The notes under the pieces: generated by a model
The model's database searches: none
Seen by the model: the letters and a program-made list of their open reading frames with translations, nothing else
What the model was told of the DNA's origin: nothing
Assembly: GCA_028277765.1 (NCBI GenBank)
Contig: JANQFQ010000058.1
Span: 1 to 37,512 of the forward strand
Source: Desulfobacterales bacterium
GTDB taxonomy: Bacteria > Desulfobacterota > Desulfobacteria > Desulfobacterales > SURF-7
Direction: 5' to 3'
DNA: 37,512 bases
Shown here: one piece after another, positions 16,739 to 24,980 of the stretch
Position numbering within the stretch: position 1 is the first letter of the stretch
Layout of the letters: every line of letters starts with the position of its first letter
Made by a program: the position numbers and the translations under genes

Positions 16739-17287
16739 TTGAATAATCTATTTACAGGACTCATTGCCTCAAAAACCAGGATTAAGCTGCTTATCCGTTT
16801 TTTCTTCAACCCGAAAACCAGCTCATACCTGCGGGAACTTGCCAAGGAATTCAATGTGTCAACAAATTCAGTACGGGAAGAACTAAACCAGCTGACTAGC
16901 ACTAACCTACTGAAATCAGAAAAAAACGGCCGCCAGGTGCATTATATGGCAAACCAGGACCACCCCCTGTTTCCAGAACTTAAATCAATGGTTGCCAAGG
17001 TCATTGGGATCGATAAGGTCATTGAAAGTATCATCACCCGGCTGGGTGACCTTGAACGGGCTTACTTAATAGATGATTATGCTGAAGGTAAAGATACCGG
17101 GATTATCGATCTCCTGCTTGTGGGAAACATAGACCAATATCACCTGAATGATCTGAGTAGAAAAACTGAACGATATATTAAACGAAAAATCCGCTCTCTT
17201 GTTTTAACCAGGGAGGAATTTGAAGAATTCCTCCCCTCGCTTAAAGAGCGGCCCAGAGTCTTGATCTGGAAGTCGGAAAAGGAATAG
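16739..17287 (+). CDS. Winged-helix transcriptional regulator with degenerate nucleotidyltransferase-like domain
   Basis: The 182-residue protein starts at a TTG preceded by AAAGGAG at 6 bases. Residues 10-70 form an ArsR-like winged helix (YLRELAKEFNVSTNSVREELNQLTSTNLLKSEKNGRQ in two stretches). Residues about 106-180 resemble the minimal nucleotidyltransferase fold attached to such regulators. However, the catalytic pattern GSx...SDID is replaced by IDDYAEGKDTGIIDLL (111-126): the GS pair is gone and only one of the two paired aspartates remains. I infer a DNA-binding protein with an enzymatically dead sensor domain. It is first in the locus and sits behind a palindrome-covered promoter, so it probably controls itself and perhaps the glycan genes. 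Confidence 0.8.
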   Translation: MNNLFTGLIASKTRIKLLIRFFFNPKTSSYLRELAKEFNVSTNSVREELNQLTSTNLLKSEKNGRQVHYMANQDHPLFPELKSMVAKVIGIDKVIESIITRLGDLERAYLIDDYAEGKDTGIIDLLLVGNIDQYHLNDLSRKTERYIKRKIRSLVLTREEFEEFLPSLKERPRVLIWKSEKE

Positions 17288-17447
17288 AACATCATTCTTT
17301 TCGCGGTCAGGGCCCATCAAAATATAATAGTAATATATCAATAGGTTATGGCCATATGCGGCATGTAGCCCAGAAGGCGGAGCTGGGTAGGGCTTCAATA
17401 ATTATACTTTCTCAAATAATTAAAGCAGAGGATTTAATTTTACTGTT

Positions 17448-18137
17448 TTGACAAGCGCAGTTATCCAGTCCAGAATGTCATCCAGCAGACTCCCTGGCAA
17501 ATCTCTTTATAAGATAGAAGGTAAGCCCATGCTGGAGTATCTTATTGAACGACTTCAGAGGTGCGGAGGCCTGGATATCATTATCGTTGCCACATCAGAT
17601 GAAGAGAGTGATAATCCAATTTATGATTTTTGTATGTTAAAAAAAATTGAATGCTTCCGTGGTGACCTGCACAATGTCGCCAGCCGTTTTTTTGAAATTA
17701 TCAAGGGATACAATCTTAATAATTTTATCAGAATCTGCGGAGACAGCCCTTTGCTGGATCAGCGGCTTGTGGAAAACGGCATTAACATATTTAAAGATAA
17801 TTCTTTTGATATCGTTACCAATATTCAAAAACGGACTTACCCCAAAGGTCAATCCTTTGAAATCATAAACGCGCGGACATTTATGGACACGTATCCACTT
17901 ATAAGCGACACTGACGATTTAGAACATGTATCCTCTTTTTTTTATAAAAATTCATCGCGTTTTAAAATCTTTAATATTGAATCCAGGACCAGACACGGAG
18001 AAAAGCAATTGTCTGTTGACACAAAAGAAGACATGAATACAATAACACATATAATTAAGAGATTTAAAAAACCACATTGGGAATATTCCCTTGAAGACAT
18101 CCTTCAACTTTATCAGGCAAATAAAGAGCCGCTTTAA
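17448..18137 (+). CDS. SpsF-like cytidylyltransferase (acylneuraminate cytidylyltransferase family)
   Basis: The 229-residue protein belongs to the CMP-sugar synthetase family that activates nonulosonic acids with CTP; the closest named type is SpsF of spore-coat glycan loci. Nucleotide-binding sequence QSRMSSSRLPGK (7-18) opens the fold, followed by RGDLHNVASRF (71-81), ICGDSPLLD (96-104) and a C-terminal LSVDTKEDM. The only start compatible with the upstream in-frame stop is TTG at 17448; AGAGGA lies rather far upstream (15 bases). With the NeuB homologue five genes downstream it likely makes the CMP-linked sugar of the glycan (inference). The exact sugar is unknown. Confidence 0.82.
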   Translation: MTSAVIQSRMSSSRLPGKSLYKIEGKPMLEYLIERLQRCGGLDIIIVATSDEESDNPIYDFCMLKKIECFRGDLHNVASRFFEIIKGYNLNNFIRICGDSPLLDQRLVENGINIFKDNSFDIVTNIQKRTYPKGQSFEIINARTFMDTYPLISDTDDLEHVSSFFYKNSSRFKIFNIESRTRHGEKQLSVDTKEDMNTITHIIKRFKKPHWEYSLEDILQLYQANKEPL

Positions 18138-18163
18138 AAAACAGCTCACCGTAAATTGATGAA

Positions 18164-19177
18164 ATGAAACATCTTAATGCCGCTATAATTGGACTGGGGA
18201 TAGGCGAAAAGCACATTGACGCCTTTAATAACCATCCAGAGTGCGAAATCACCGCTGTTTGTGATTTTGATCGGACAAAACTTGAAAAAGTTTCTGAAAA
18301 ATATCCCGACGTTAATGTTACGCAAAACGCTGATGAGATATTGACTGATCCAGATATCAATGTTGTCTCCATTGCATCATATGACAACTTTCATGCTGAT
18401 CAGGTCCTTAAAGCGCTGCAGTATGATAAACATGTGTTTGTTGAGAAACCAATATGCTTGCAACCCGATGAAGCTTTAGCCATAAGGAAGACGTTAAAAA
18501 ACAAAAGCGGAATCCATCTATCTTCCAATCTCAATTTAAGGACCTGTCCAAGATTTATACGCCTGAAGCAAGCTGTCCAGTCCGGTGAAATGGGAAGACT
18601 CTTTTTTCTTGAGGGTGATTATCTCTGGGGCAGAATTCAAAAACTGACAGACGGATGGCGGAAAGATATGGCATTCTATTCCGTTATTTATGGCGCTGCT
18701 GTGCATATGATTGACCTCATTCTCTGGGTGACAAATCAACAACCTGTTGAAGTAACAGGATACGGAAACCGGATTGCCACGGAACAATCTGATCTACGAT
18801 ACAATGACTTTGCTGTAATCCTCTTAAAGTTTGGCGACGGTATGATAGCTAAAATCAGCGCGAACGGCGGCTGCGTACACCCCCATTTTCATAAAATTGC
18901 CGTCTTTGGCTCTAAAAAAACTTTTTTAAATGACTTGTCAGGAGGCATGTTTCTGACCTCCCGTGAACTTGGCGCGGAAAGAATGGAAGTCGCTGAAGAG
19001 TACCCGGCTGTAAATGAAAAAAGCGGGATCATTACATCGTTTATCAATTCTATTCTTAGTACAAATCCATTGTCTATCGTTACGGCTGATGATGTTTTCT
19101 CAACGATGTCAGTATGTTTTGCAGCAGAGGAAGCATTAAAAGAAGGAAAAACAGTTAAAATAAAATATATAACATAG
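18164..19177 (+). CDS. Gfo/Idh/MocA-family NAD(P)-dependent sugar oxidoreductase
   Basis: The 337-residue protein has an N-terminal Rossmann fold (AIIGLGIGEKH, 8-17), the family signature EKP (94-96) with the catalytic lysine, and AAVHMIDL (178-185) with the substrate His and Asp. It also has the C-terminal alpha/beta sheet typical of this family. Members oxidise a ring hydroxyl, for example C3 of UDP-GlcNAc uronate by WbpB/WlbA, ahead of transamination. Here the next gene is a DegT aminotransferase 55 bases away, which fits an oxidise-then-aminate pair. Substrate not determinable from sequence. Confidence 0.88.
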   Translation: MKHLNAAIIGLGIGEKHIDAFNNHPECEITAVCDFDRTKLEKVSEKYPDVNVTQNADEILTDPDINVVSIASYDNFHADQVLKALQYDKHVFVEKPICLQPDEALAIRKTLKNKSGIHLSSNLNLRTCPRFIRLKQAVQSGEMGRLFFLEGDYLWGRIQKLTDGWRKDMAFYSVIYGAAVHMIDLILWVTNQQPVEVTGYGNRIATEQSDLRYNDFAVILLKFGDGMIAKISANGGCVHPHFHKIAVFGSKKTFLNDLSGGMFLTSRELGAERMEVAEEYPAVNEKSGIITSFINSILSTNPLSIVTADDVFSTMSVCFAAEEALKEGKTVKIKYIT

Positions 19178-19232
19178 CAATCGTTTAAAATTGCACTGTT
19201 TAAAACCATTAAAAGGGAATTAAAAAAACACG

Positions 19233-20375
19233 ATGCGAACACTACCTTTTGGCAGGCCAATAATAAGTGAGCGGGAGAAACAGGCTGTCATGGAAGTCCT
19301 GGATGGTCCTGTTTTAGTTCACGGCCCCAGGGCAAACGCTTTTGAAAATGATTTTTGCACTTTTACCGGCGCTGAATACGCGGTATCATTATCTTCATGT
19401 ACAGCCGGCCTCCATCTTTTCTACTTTGATTTAGGGATAGGCAAAGGTGACGAAGTAATCGTGCCGGCCCAGACTCATAACGCAACAGCACATGCTGTTG
19501 AATTTACCAGTGCAAAGCCAGTGTTCGTAGATGCGGAAATGAAAACAGGTAATATCGACATAGACCAGCTTGAAACATGTATCACGGAAAACACCAGGGC
19601 GCTTTCAGTTGTTCATTTTTTAGGCATGCCTGTTGATATGGACAGGATAAATGCTCTGGCAAAGAAGTATGATCTATTCGTACTTGAAGATTGCGCGCTG
19701 GCCTTGGGTGCGTATTATAAAGGAACACATGCAGGCCTTTTAGGTGATGCTGGATGCTTTTCTTTTTATCCTGTTAAGCATATGACGACAGCTGAAGGTG
19801 GAATGCTTATTACCACCAATAAAGATCTTGCCGGCCGAATCTCCAGAAAAAAAGCCTTTGGCGTAGACAAAGACCATAGTAAACGCAAGGTGCCGGGAAC
19901 TTATGATGTGGATATGCTCGGATATAACTATCGTATGAACGAAATACAGGCAGCCATTGGCAGCATTCAGCTAGAACGGATGCCCGGTTTCTTAGAAAAA
20001 CGGAAGAAGAACTACAGTTATCTTGAAAAAGAACTTTCCAAAATAGATGAAATAAAACTATTTCAATCCTCTTATGGTGATTTCAAAAGCAGCTATTATT
20101 GCCTGTGCGTCTTATTAACGCCGTCCCTAATAAATAAGCGCTTTGAAATAATACAGATGCTTAATCAAAAAGGAGTCGGTACAAGCGTTTATTATCCCCG
20201 CCCTGTACCGCATTTAACCTATTATAAAGACAAATACGGTTATACGGATGACAGCTTCCCTAATGCCTCTGCTATCAGCTACGGTTCAATCGCTCTGCCA
20301 GTAGGACCACATTTAGACATTAAAGACATGAAATATATTATAGAACAAATTAAGGAAGCGATATTTAGCATATAA
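19233..20375 (+). CDS. DegT/DnrJ/EryC1/StrS-family sugar aminotransferase
   Basis: This 380-residue PLP enzyme transfers an amino group, usually from glutamate, to a keto-sugar nucleotide. It shows the family's N-terminal PFGRPIISEREKQAV, substrate-loop LSSCTAGLHL, the PLP-contact LEDCALALGA (151-160) and the Schiff-base lysine Lys182 in SFYPVKHMTTAEGGM. The C-terminal half contains GYNYRMNEIQAAIG. Length is standard. It follows the Gfo/Idh dehydrogenase, whose product is its likely substrate, and precedes an SDR epimerase. Relatives include WbpE, PseC and SpsC; sequence alone does not choose between 3-amino and 4-amino sugars. Confidence 0.92.
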   Translation: MRTLPFGRPIISEREKQAVMEVLDGPVLVHGPRANAFENDFCTFTGAEYAVSLSSCTAGLHLFYFDLGIGKGDEVIVPAQTHNATAHAVEFTSAKPVFVDAEMKTGNIDIDQLETCITENTRALSVVHFLGMPVDMDRINALAKKYDLFVLEDCALALGAYYKGTHAGLLGDAGCFSFYPVKHMTTAEGGMLITTNKDLAGRISRKKAFGVDKDHSKRKVPGTYDVDMLGYNYRMNEIQAAIGSIQLERMPGFLEKRKKNYSYLEKELSKIDEIKLFQSSYGDFKSSYYCLCVLLTPSLINKRFEIIQMLNQKGVGTSVYYPRPVPHLTYYKDKYGYTDDSFPNASAISYGSIALPVGPHLDIKDMKYIIEQIKEAIFSI

Positions 20376-20427
20376 AGTAATGTTACATGAGAAATGTAGT
20401 TAACACTTTGAACTGGAGACATAAATC

Positions 20428-21495
20428 ATGCATCAAATAAACGGGCGCCGTATCATTCTAATCGGCGGAGCCGGCTTTATCGGCCATAATCTGGCTCTAC
20501 ACTTAAAGAGACTTGGGGCTGAAGTATCCATATATGACAGTCTGCAAGTAAACAATCTCCTGTCATTTACTTCTAGTGAACATGATTCTAAGGATACTGA
20601 CCTTTATTTGAACATTATTTTTCAAAGATTAAGTATGCTTCGTGCTGCGAAAATTCCATTATATATAAATGATGCCAGAGAATACCATACGCTCAGCAAA
20701 GTAATAAATAAAATAAAACCTCAGGTCATCATACATCTAGCCGCTGTATCACATGCGAACAAGTCAAACAAAGATCCATTCAGTACTTTTGATCATAGTT
20801 TCAGAACCCTTGAGAATGCCCTTGACAATGCAAACAGTGAAGTGATTGAACACTTTATATATTTTTCTTCAAGTATGGTCTACGGCCATTTTAAAAGCGA
20901 GATTGTTACTGAAGACACATATTGCGAACCTGTAGGTATCTACGGCGCGCTTAAGTTCGGCGGAGAAAAACTGGTTATCGCATATAACCAGGCCTTCGGC
21001 CTGCCGTATACCATAATACGTCCTTCCGCACTTTATGGCGAACGATGTGTAAGCCGCCGTGTCGGGCAAATTTTTATTGAAAACGCTCTCCAGGACTCTG
21101 AAATAACAATCAGCGGCAATGGTGATGACAAACTAGATTTCACTTACATACAGGATTTAATTGAAGGGGTTGTTAAGATTGTTGAGAATAAAAAGGCGCT
21201 AAATCAGATATTCAATATTACATATGGAGAATCAAGATCCCTTGCCCAGATGACAGAAATAATCAAGGAACATTTCTCCAGTGTAAATATCCGGTATGTA
21301 AAAAAAGATAAACTGACTCCAGATCGCGGCACCCTATCGGTTGAAAAAGCAAAAGAATTAATAGGATATGAGCCTAAATGGCCGCTACATAAAGGTTTCC
21401 CTGAATATATCAGATGGTATAAAGAGCTTTTTAGTAAAACTAGCAAACCAGACAACATCCAAAATGTCTACCAGATGATACAAAATAATTTTTAA
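20428..21495 (+). CDS. NAD-dependent epimerase/dehydratase family protein (extended SDR)
   Basis: The 355-residue protein starts with the NAD-binding GGAGFIG (13-19) and has the SDR active site SSSMVYG (147-153) with YGALK (Tyr172, Lys176). The C-terminal region (LDFTYIQDLIEG, EPKWPLHKGFPEYI) is typical of nucleotide-sugar-modifying extended SDRs. The active site lacks the Asp-Glu pair (TDEVYG-like) seen in 4,6-dehydratases. I therefore favour an epimerase or reductase role over a dehydratase. It sits between the aminotransferase and the GNAT gene, so it most likely remodels the same sugar nucleotide. Exact chemistry unknown. Confidence 0.87.
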   Translation: MHQINGRRIILIGGAGFIGHNLALHLKRLGAEVSIYDSLQVNNLLSFTSSEHDSKDTDLYLNIIFQRLSMLRAAKIPLYINDAREYHTLSKVINKIKPQVIIHLAAVSHANKSNKDPFSTFDHSFRTLENALDNANSEVIEHFIYFSSSMVYGHFKSEIVTEDTYCEPVGIYGALKFGGEKLVIAYNQAFGLPYTIIRPSALYGERCVSRRVGQIFIENALQDSEITISGNGDDKLDFTYIQDLIEGVVKIVENKKALNQIFNITYGESRSLAQMTEIIKEHFSSVNIRYVKKDKLTPDRGTLSVEKAKELIGYEPKWPLHKGFPEYIRWYKELFSKTSKPDNIQNVYQMIQNNF

Positions 21496-21597
21496 AAACT
21501 GGCTATTGATCATATACACCGTGGCACTTGGTTTATGGCACGAAACAAGCACTCTATGGGAATCATTTCTATCGAATAAAGCTAAGGAAAACAGGTC

Positions 21598-22338
21598 TTG
21601 AAATTTATTACCACAAGCATTTCAAAAGATGTATGGCTATCAGAGCAATTGCAGCGGGATGTGTATAAGGCAATTGTAAGAGAGGCTGACAGTACTGGCA
21701 ATGAAAACATACAACAAAAACTGGATTTATATTTAAACAAAGATAATGTTTTTATTTATTCAAAAGTTCCCACCATTAATTTGCGAGACGCTACGTTCCT
21801 CGAAAAAAAAGGCTTTCACCTTGTTGACACGAATATTACCCTTGAAAAAGAGATCTCTAATTCATCCGGTAGTTTTGATAAAAACGAACTTCGGTTTGCC
21901 ACACCTGAAGACAAAGAAAATGTTACGGAAATAGCGCGAAACGCATTTACCCACAGCAGGTTTCATTTGGATCCTACGATCCTTGATGACAAAGCTGATG
22001 AGATAAAAGCCATGTGGGCATGCAACTATTTTCTTGGCAGACGCGGAAATTCAATGGTAGTCGCAACTGTTGACGGTAAAGCAATAGGCTTCCTATTACT
22101 TTTATTCGATAGGAAAACGCTTGTAATTGATTTAATAGCAATGGACAAGAAACACAGGAAAAAAGGTTTGGCAGAAAAAATGGTTTCTTTTGCCGAGAAA
22201 GAATTGTCTGGTTTCAAACACTTTCGAGTAGGTACCCAAGTCGCCAATCTGCCGTCAATCAATTTTTATGAAAAGCTGGATTTTAGAATTTGTGACACCA
22301 GCTATATTTTTCATTTTCATGGAGTGAATAAACAATAG
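21598..22338 (+). CDS. GNAT-family N-acetyltransferase, probably acting on an amino sugar
   Basis: The 246-residue protein has an N-terminal half (1-92) of unclear fold and a GNAT domain (about 97-240). The acetyl-CoA motif is IAMDKKHRKKGLAEKM (180-195), followed by ANLPSINFYEKLDF. The segment FTHSRFHLDP (117-126) resembles that of WecD-type sugar N-acetyltransferases. The start is TTG at 21598, with TAAGGA 9 bases upstream. It ends 2 bases before the NeuB-like gene, which fits acetylation of the amine installed by the DegT enzyme before condensation (inference). Confidence 0.83.
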   Translation: MKFITTSISKDVWLSEQLQRDVYKAIVREADSTGNENIQQKLDLYLNKDNVFIYSKVPTINLRDATFLEKKGFHLVDTNITLEKEISNSSGSFDKNELRFATPEDKENVTEIARNAFTHSRFHLDPTILDDKADEIKAMWACNYFLGRRGNSMVVATVDGKAIGFLLLLFDRKTLVIDLIAMDKKHRKKGLAEKMVSFAEKELSGFKHFRVGTQVANLPSINFYEKLDFRICDTSYIFHFHGVNKQ

Positions 22339-22340
22339 TT

Positions 22341-23360
22341 ATGAAAATATCGGATATTGATCTTGATAAACATGTTCTAATAATTGCAGAAGCAGGGAAC
22401 AATCATGAGGGGAATTATGTAATTGCAGAAAAAATGATTTCATTGGCTGCTGAAGCAGGAGCAGATGCTGTTAAGTTCCAGACCTTTATTACTGAACACT
22501 ATGTAAGCCCTGCTGACAGAAACAGGTTTGACCTTCTAAAATCTTTTGAGCTGACTGAAAATGAATTTGAACGATTAAAAAAAGCAGCAGATGATGCAGG
22601 TATTCTTTTCATTTCCACACCATTCGACCTTAAAAGCGCTGAGTTCTTAAACAATATTGTCTCTGCTTTTAAAATATCTTCAGGTGATAGCACCTTCTAT
22701 CCTCTGATTAAAAAAATCGCTGGCTTTGACAAGCCCATTATTTTATCAAGCGGTCTAACCGATTTAGAACAGCTAAATTATTCTAAAACGATTATTGAAA
22801 AAACGTGGGAGCAAGCCCAAGTAGAACAGGAAGTTGCTGTTTTGCACTGTGTCAGCAGTTACCCTGTGCCGCTTGAAGAAACAAATCTTGCTGCAATTTC
22901 TGTCATAAAAGATTCGCTAGGATGTACAGTAGGATATTCCGACCATTCGCTTGGGATTGAAGCCGCGACTCTGTCTGTTGCTGCCGGTGCCAGAATTGTG
23001 GAAAAGCATTTTACAACTGACAAGACTTATTCAAATTTTAGAGATCATCAGCTCTCTGCAGATCCTGAAGAATTCTCCCAGCTTGTAAAAAGTATACGCA
23101 GGGTTGAAAAAGTTCTTGGGTCCAGCGAGAAAGTTGTTCAAAAATGCGAAGAAGCTAACATCAAAACTATCCGCAGGTCAATTGCTGCGGCAAAAGATAT
23201 GGTAAAAGGCCATGTTGTCAGGCCCGAAGATATCACATGGATACGTCCAGCCACAGGTATACCCCCGGGAATGGAAAAATCGATTATTGGAAAAATACTT
23301 CAATGCAACATATCAAAAGGAGAGCTTTTTGATCCTGATATGTTAACAAAGGTAAAATGA
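22341..23360 (+). CDS. NeuB-family nonulosonic acid synthase with C-terminal SAF domain
   Basis: NeuB-type enzymes condense phosphoenolpyruvate with an N-acyl hexosamine-like sugar to form nonulosonic acids (sialic, legionaminic or pseudaminic). The 339-residue protein has EAGNNHEG (17-24), ADAVKFQTF (41-49), GYSDHS (198-203), EKHFTTDK (221-228) and a C-terminal SAF domain (about 278-339, with RPATGIPPG at 302-310). Where classical members carry a PGPDH-type loop, this one has NFRDHQLSADP (232-242), pointing to a divergent subgroup. Its stop overlaps the formyltransferase start by 4 bases. The product sugar cannot be named from sequence. Confidence 0.92.
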   Translation: MKISDIDLDKHVLIIAEAGNNHEGNYVIAEKMISLAAEAGADAVKFQTFITEHYVSPADRNRFDLLKSFELTENEFERLKKAADDAGILFISTPFDLKSAEFLNNIVSAFKISSGDSTFYPLIKKIAGFDKPIILSSGLTDLEQLNYSKTIIEKTWEQAQVEQEVAVLHCVSSYPVPLEETNLAAISVIKDSLGCTVGYSDHSLGIEAATLSVAAGARIVEKHFTTDKTYSNFRDHQLSADPEEFSQLVKSIRRVEKVLGSSEKVVQKCEEANIKTIRRSIAAAKDMVKGHVVRPEDITWIRPATGIPPGMEKSIIGKILQCNISKGELFDPDMLTKVK

Positions 23361-24070
23361 TGAAAATTATAATTTTAACAACTCAGACATCCCATCATGC
23401 GTATTTCATTCAAGAGTTAAGCAAAGCTTTCCCAATAGAACTTATTGTAACAGAAACCGGATTTATTCATCCTCCTTTTTCTGTTCACCATCCATTTGAA
23501 GAGAAACGGGACGATTATGAAACAAGGGAACTTTTTAACGGACGCGTTCTCCCTTTAGGTGAATTCGCAAAAAACATTGAGTTCCCCGAAGTAAACGATG
23601 CCAGTGTTGTTGCAACACTGCATAAAACAAAACCCGATGTCATTATTGTGTTCGGTACCCGTAGATTAAGCAAAGATATTATAGCGTCCTGCCCTGAAGG
23701 CATTATCAACCTTCATGGCGGGGATCCTGAAGAATACAGGGGCCTTGATTCACATCTGTGGGCTATATATCATAATCAATTCAACTCTCTTATAACGACA
23801 CTACATAGAGTCAACCCCCTTATAGATGATGGTGACATAATACTGCAGGCTCCTGTTGAGATTTACCATAAGATGCCGCTTTACAAATTTAGAAAAAACA
23901 ATACCGATATCTGTATCAGGCTGGTGATCAGCGCATTAGATATGTATAATCGTTTGGGGACGTTCCTTTCCAGGAAACAGACAAGGAAAGGACGTTACTA
24001 TTCATTTATGCCCCGAGATTTAAAAGATATTTGCCTTCAAAACTTTAAAAAACATACAAATTCATTATGA
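23357..24070 (+). CDS. Formyltransferase family protein, probable sugar N-formyltransferase
   Basis: The 237-residue protein has the formyltransferase core used by tRNA, purine and sugar formyltransferases: INLHGGDPEEYRG (117-129) with catalytic Asn118 and His120, and LIDDGDII (155-162) with the catalytic aspartate at about 157. It lacks the C-terminal domain of Met-tRNA formyltransferase, and its location inside a glycan operon favours N-formylation of an amino sugar from 10-formyl-tetrahydrofolate (inference). Two adjacent ATGs (23357 and 23360) are possible starts, the first giving the 4-base overlap with neuB. The upstream folK gene is unrelated to this operon. Confidence 0.87.
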   Translation: MMKIIILTTQTSHHAYFIQELSKAFPIELIVTETGFIHPPFSVHHPFEEKRDDYETRELFNGRVLPLGEFAKNIEFPEVNDASVVATLHKTKPDVIIVFGTRRLSKDIIASCPEGIINLHGGDPEEYRGLDSHLWAIYHNQFNSLITTLHRVNPLIDDGDIILQAPVEIYHKMPLYKFRKNNTDICIRLVISALDMYNRLGTFLSRKQTRKGRYYSFMPRDLKDICLQNFKKHTNSL

Positions 24071-24978
24071 TGATGAACCCTGAAGACCGGCTGTCTAACG
24101 ACACGTTGGCCATTTTCCTTTTTCATGGCGTCATTCAGCCGAGCAGGTATAACGTTCGGAATTACACGAGAAAACATCTTGAAAAAGATCATTTCGCCTC
24201 AGTCATAAGAAAATTAAAAAAGAAAGGATGCCCTCTTTCCATCAACAGAGCAGTTGAGTATATTTCCAGCGGCAGGCGTTTCCCTCCCCGTTCATTTATC
24301 ATCACTTTTGACGATGGTTTTGAAAATAATTTTTCCATAGCAGCCCCAATTCTTGTTGACATGAATATCCCTGCGACTTTTTATTTAACCACGGACTTTA
24401 TTCAAAACAACACCATGTCATGGATTGATCGGATTGAATACTGTATGGAAGCAATGCCGAGCGGATCTGTGCTACTGCCATGGCGGGAAACAAAAATCCC
24501 GTTTACGGGAATTGAAGATAAAATTGAAATTCTAGACGAAATAAGGGGCCGCGCGAAAAAGGATCCTGATATTAATTTTGATTCTTTTGTCACATCCATT
24601 TTTGAACAGACCGGTATGGATCAGATCAAGCACAGTGACGATCAGCTTGATAAAAAGATGACATGGGAACAGGTTTGCCAGCTTTCCGGTGAACATGATT
24701 TTACAATAGGAGGCCATTCCCATACACATGCTATTTTAAGCCACCTCTGCAGGAGTGATCTGGAAGAGGAACTTTCGACAAGCATAAACCTGATTAAAAA
24801 AAACACAAATATTTTACCAAAGCATTATTCATACCCCGAAGGGATGGCGCATTGTTACTCTGAGACAGTTATAGAAGCCCTGAAAGGGCATGGTATAATA
24901 TGCTGCCCCACAGCGATGGACGGAACAAATCATAATCAATCGGATCTTTTTCACTTAAGGCGTATTATGGTATCATAA
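24067..24978 (+). CDS. Polysaccharide deacetylase (NodB-homology) family protein
   Basis: The 303-residue protein shows the carbohydrate esterase 4 motifs: TFDDG (80-84) with the catalytic base and metal-binding Asp, HSHTH (217-221) with the two metal histidines, and a later YPEG. It would remove N- or O-acetyl groups from a glycan or glycan precursor. No signal peptide is seen, so it is cytoplasmic or acts on membrane-facing intermediates. Three consecutive ATGs (24067, 24070, 24073) make the exact start uncertain; the first overlaps the formyltransferase stop. Being tightly coupled to formyl- and amidotransferases, it could expose an amine for re-acylation (inference). Confidence 0.88.
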   Translation: MMMNPEDRLSNDTLAIFLFHGVIQPSRYNVRNYTRKHLEKDHFASVIRKLKKKGCPLSINRAVEYISSGRRFPPRSFIITFDDGFENNFSIAAPILVDMNIPATFYLTTDFIQNNTMSWIDRIEYCMEAMPSGSVLLPWRETKIPFTGIEDKIEILDEIRGRAKKDPDINFDSFVTSIFEQTGMDQIKHSDDQLDKKMTWEQVCQLSGEHDFTIGGHSHTHAILSHLCRSDLEEELSTSINLIKKNTNILPKHYSYPEGMAHCYSETVIEALKGHGIICCPTAMDGTNHNQSDLFHLRRIMVS

Positions 24979-24980
24979 TT

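Noticed and set aside
17323..17328. Internal promoter with TATAAT upstream of the cytidylyltransferase gene
   Set aside because: The -10 is perfect, but no -35-like sequence is found at 16-18 bases; in AT-rich DNA this is not enough.
17361..17392. Possible ops/JUMPStart (RfaH) element upstream of the sugar genes
   Set aside because: GGCGGAGCTGGGTAGGG only loosely resembles the ops core and lacks the GCGGTAGC sequence; it could equally be a weak hairpin (CCCAG/CTGGG).
23357..24070. Methionyl-tRNA formyltransferase (fmt)
   Set aside because: It is too short, lacks the C-terminal tRNA-binding domain, and lies in a glycan operon.
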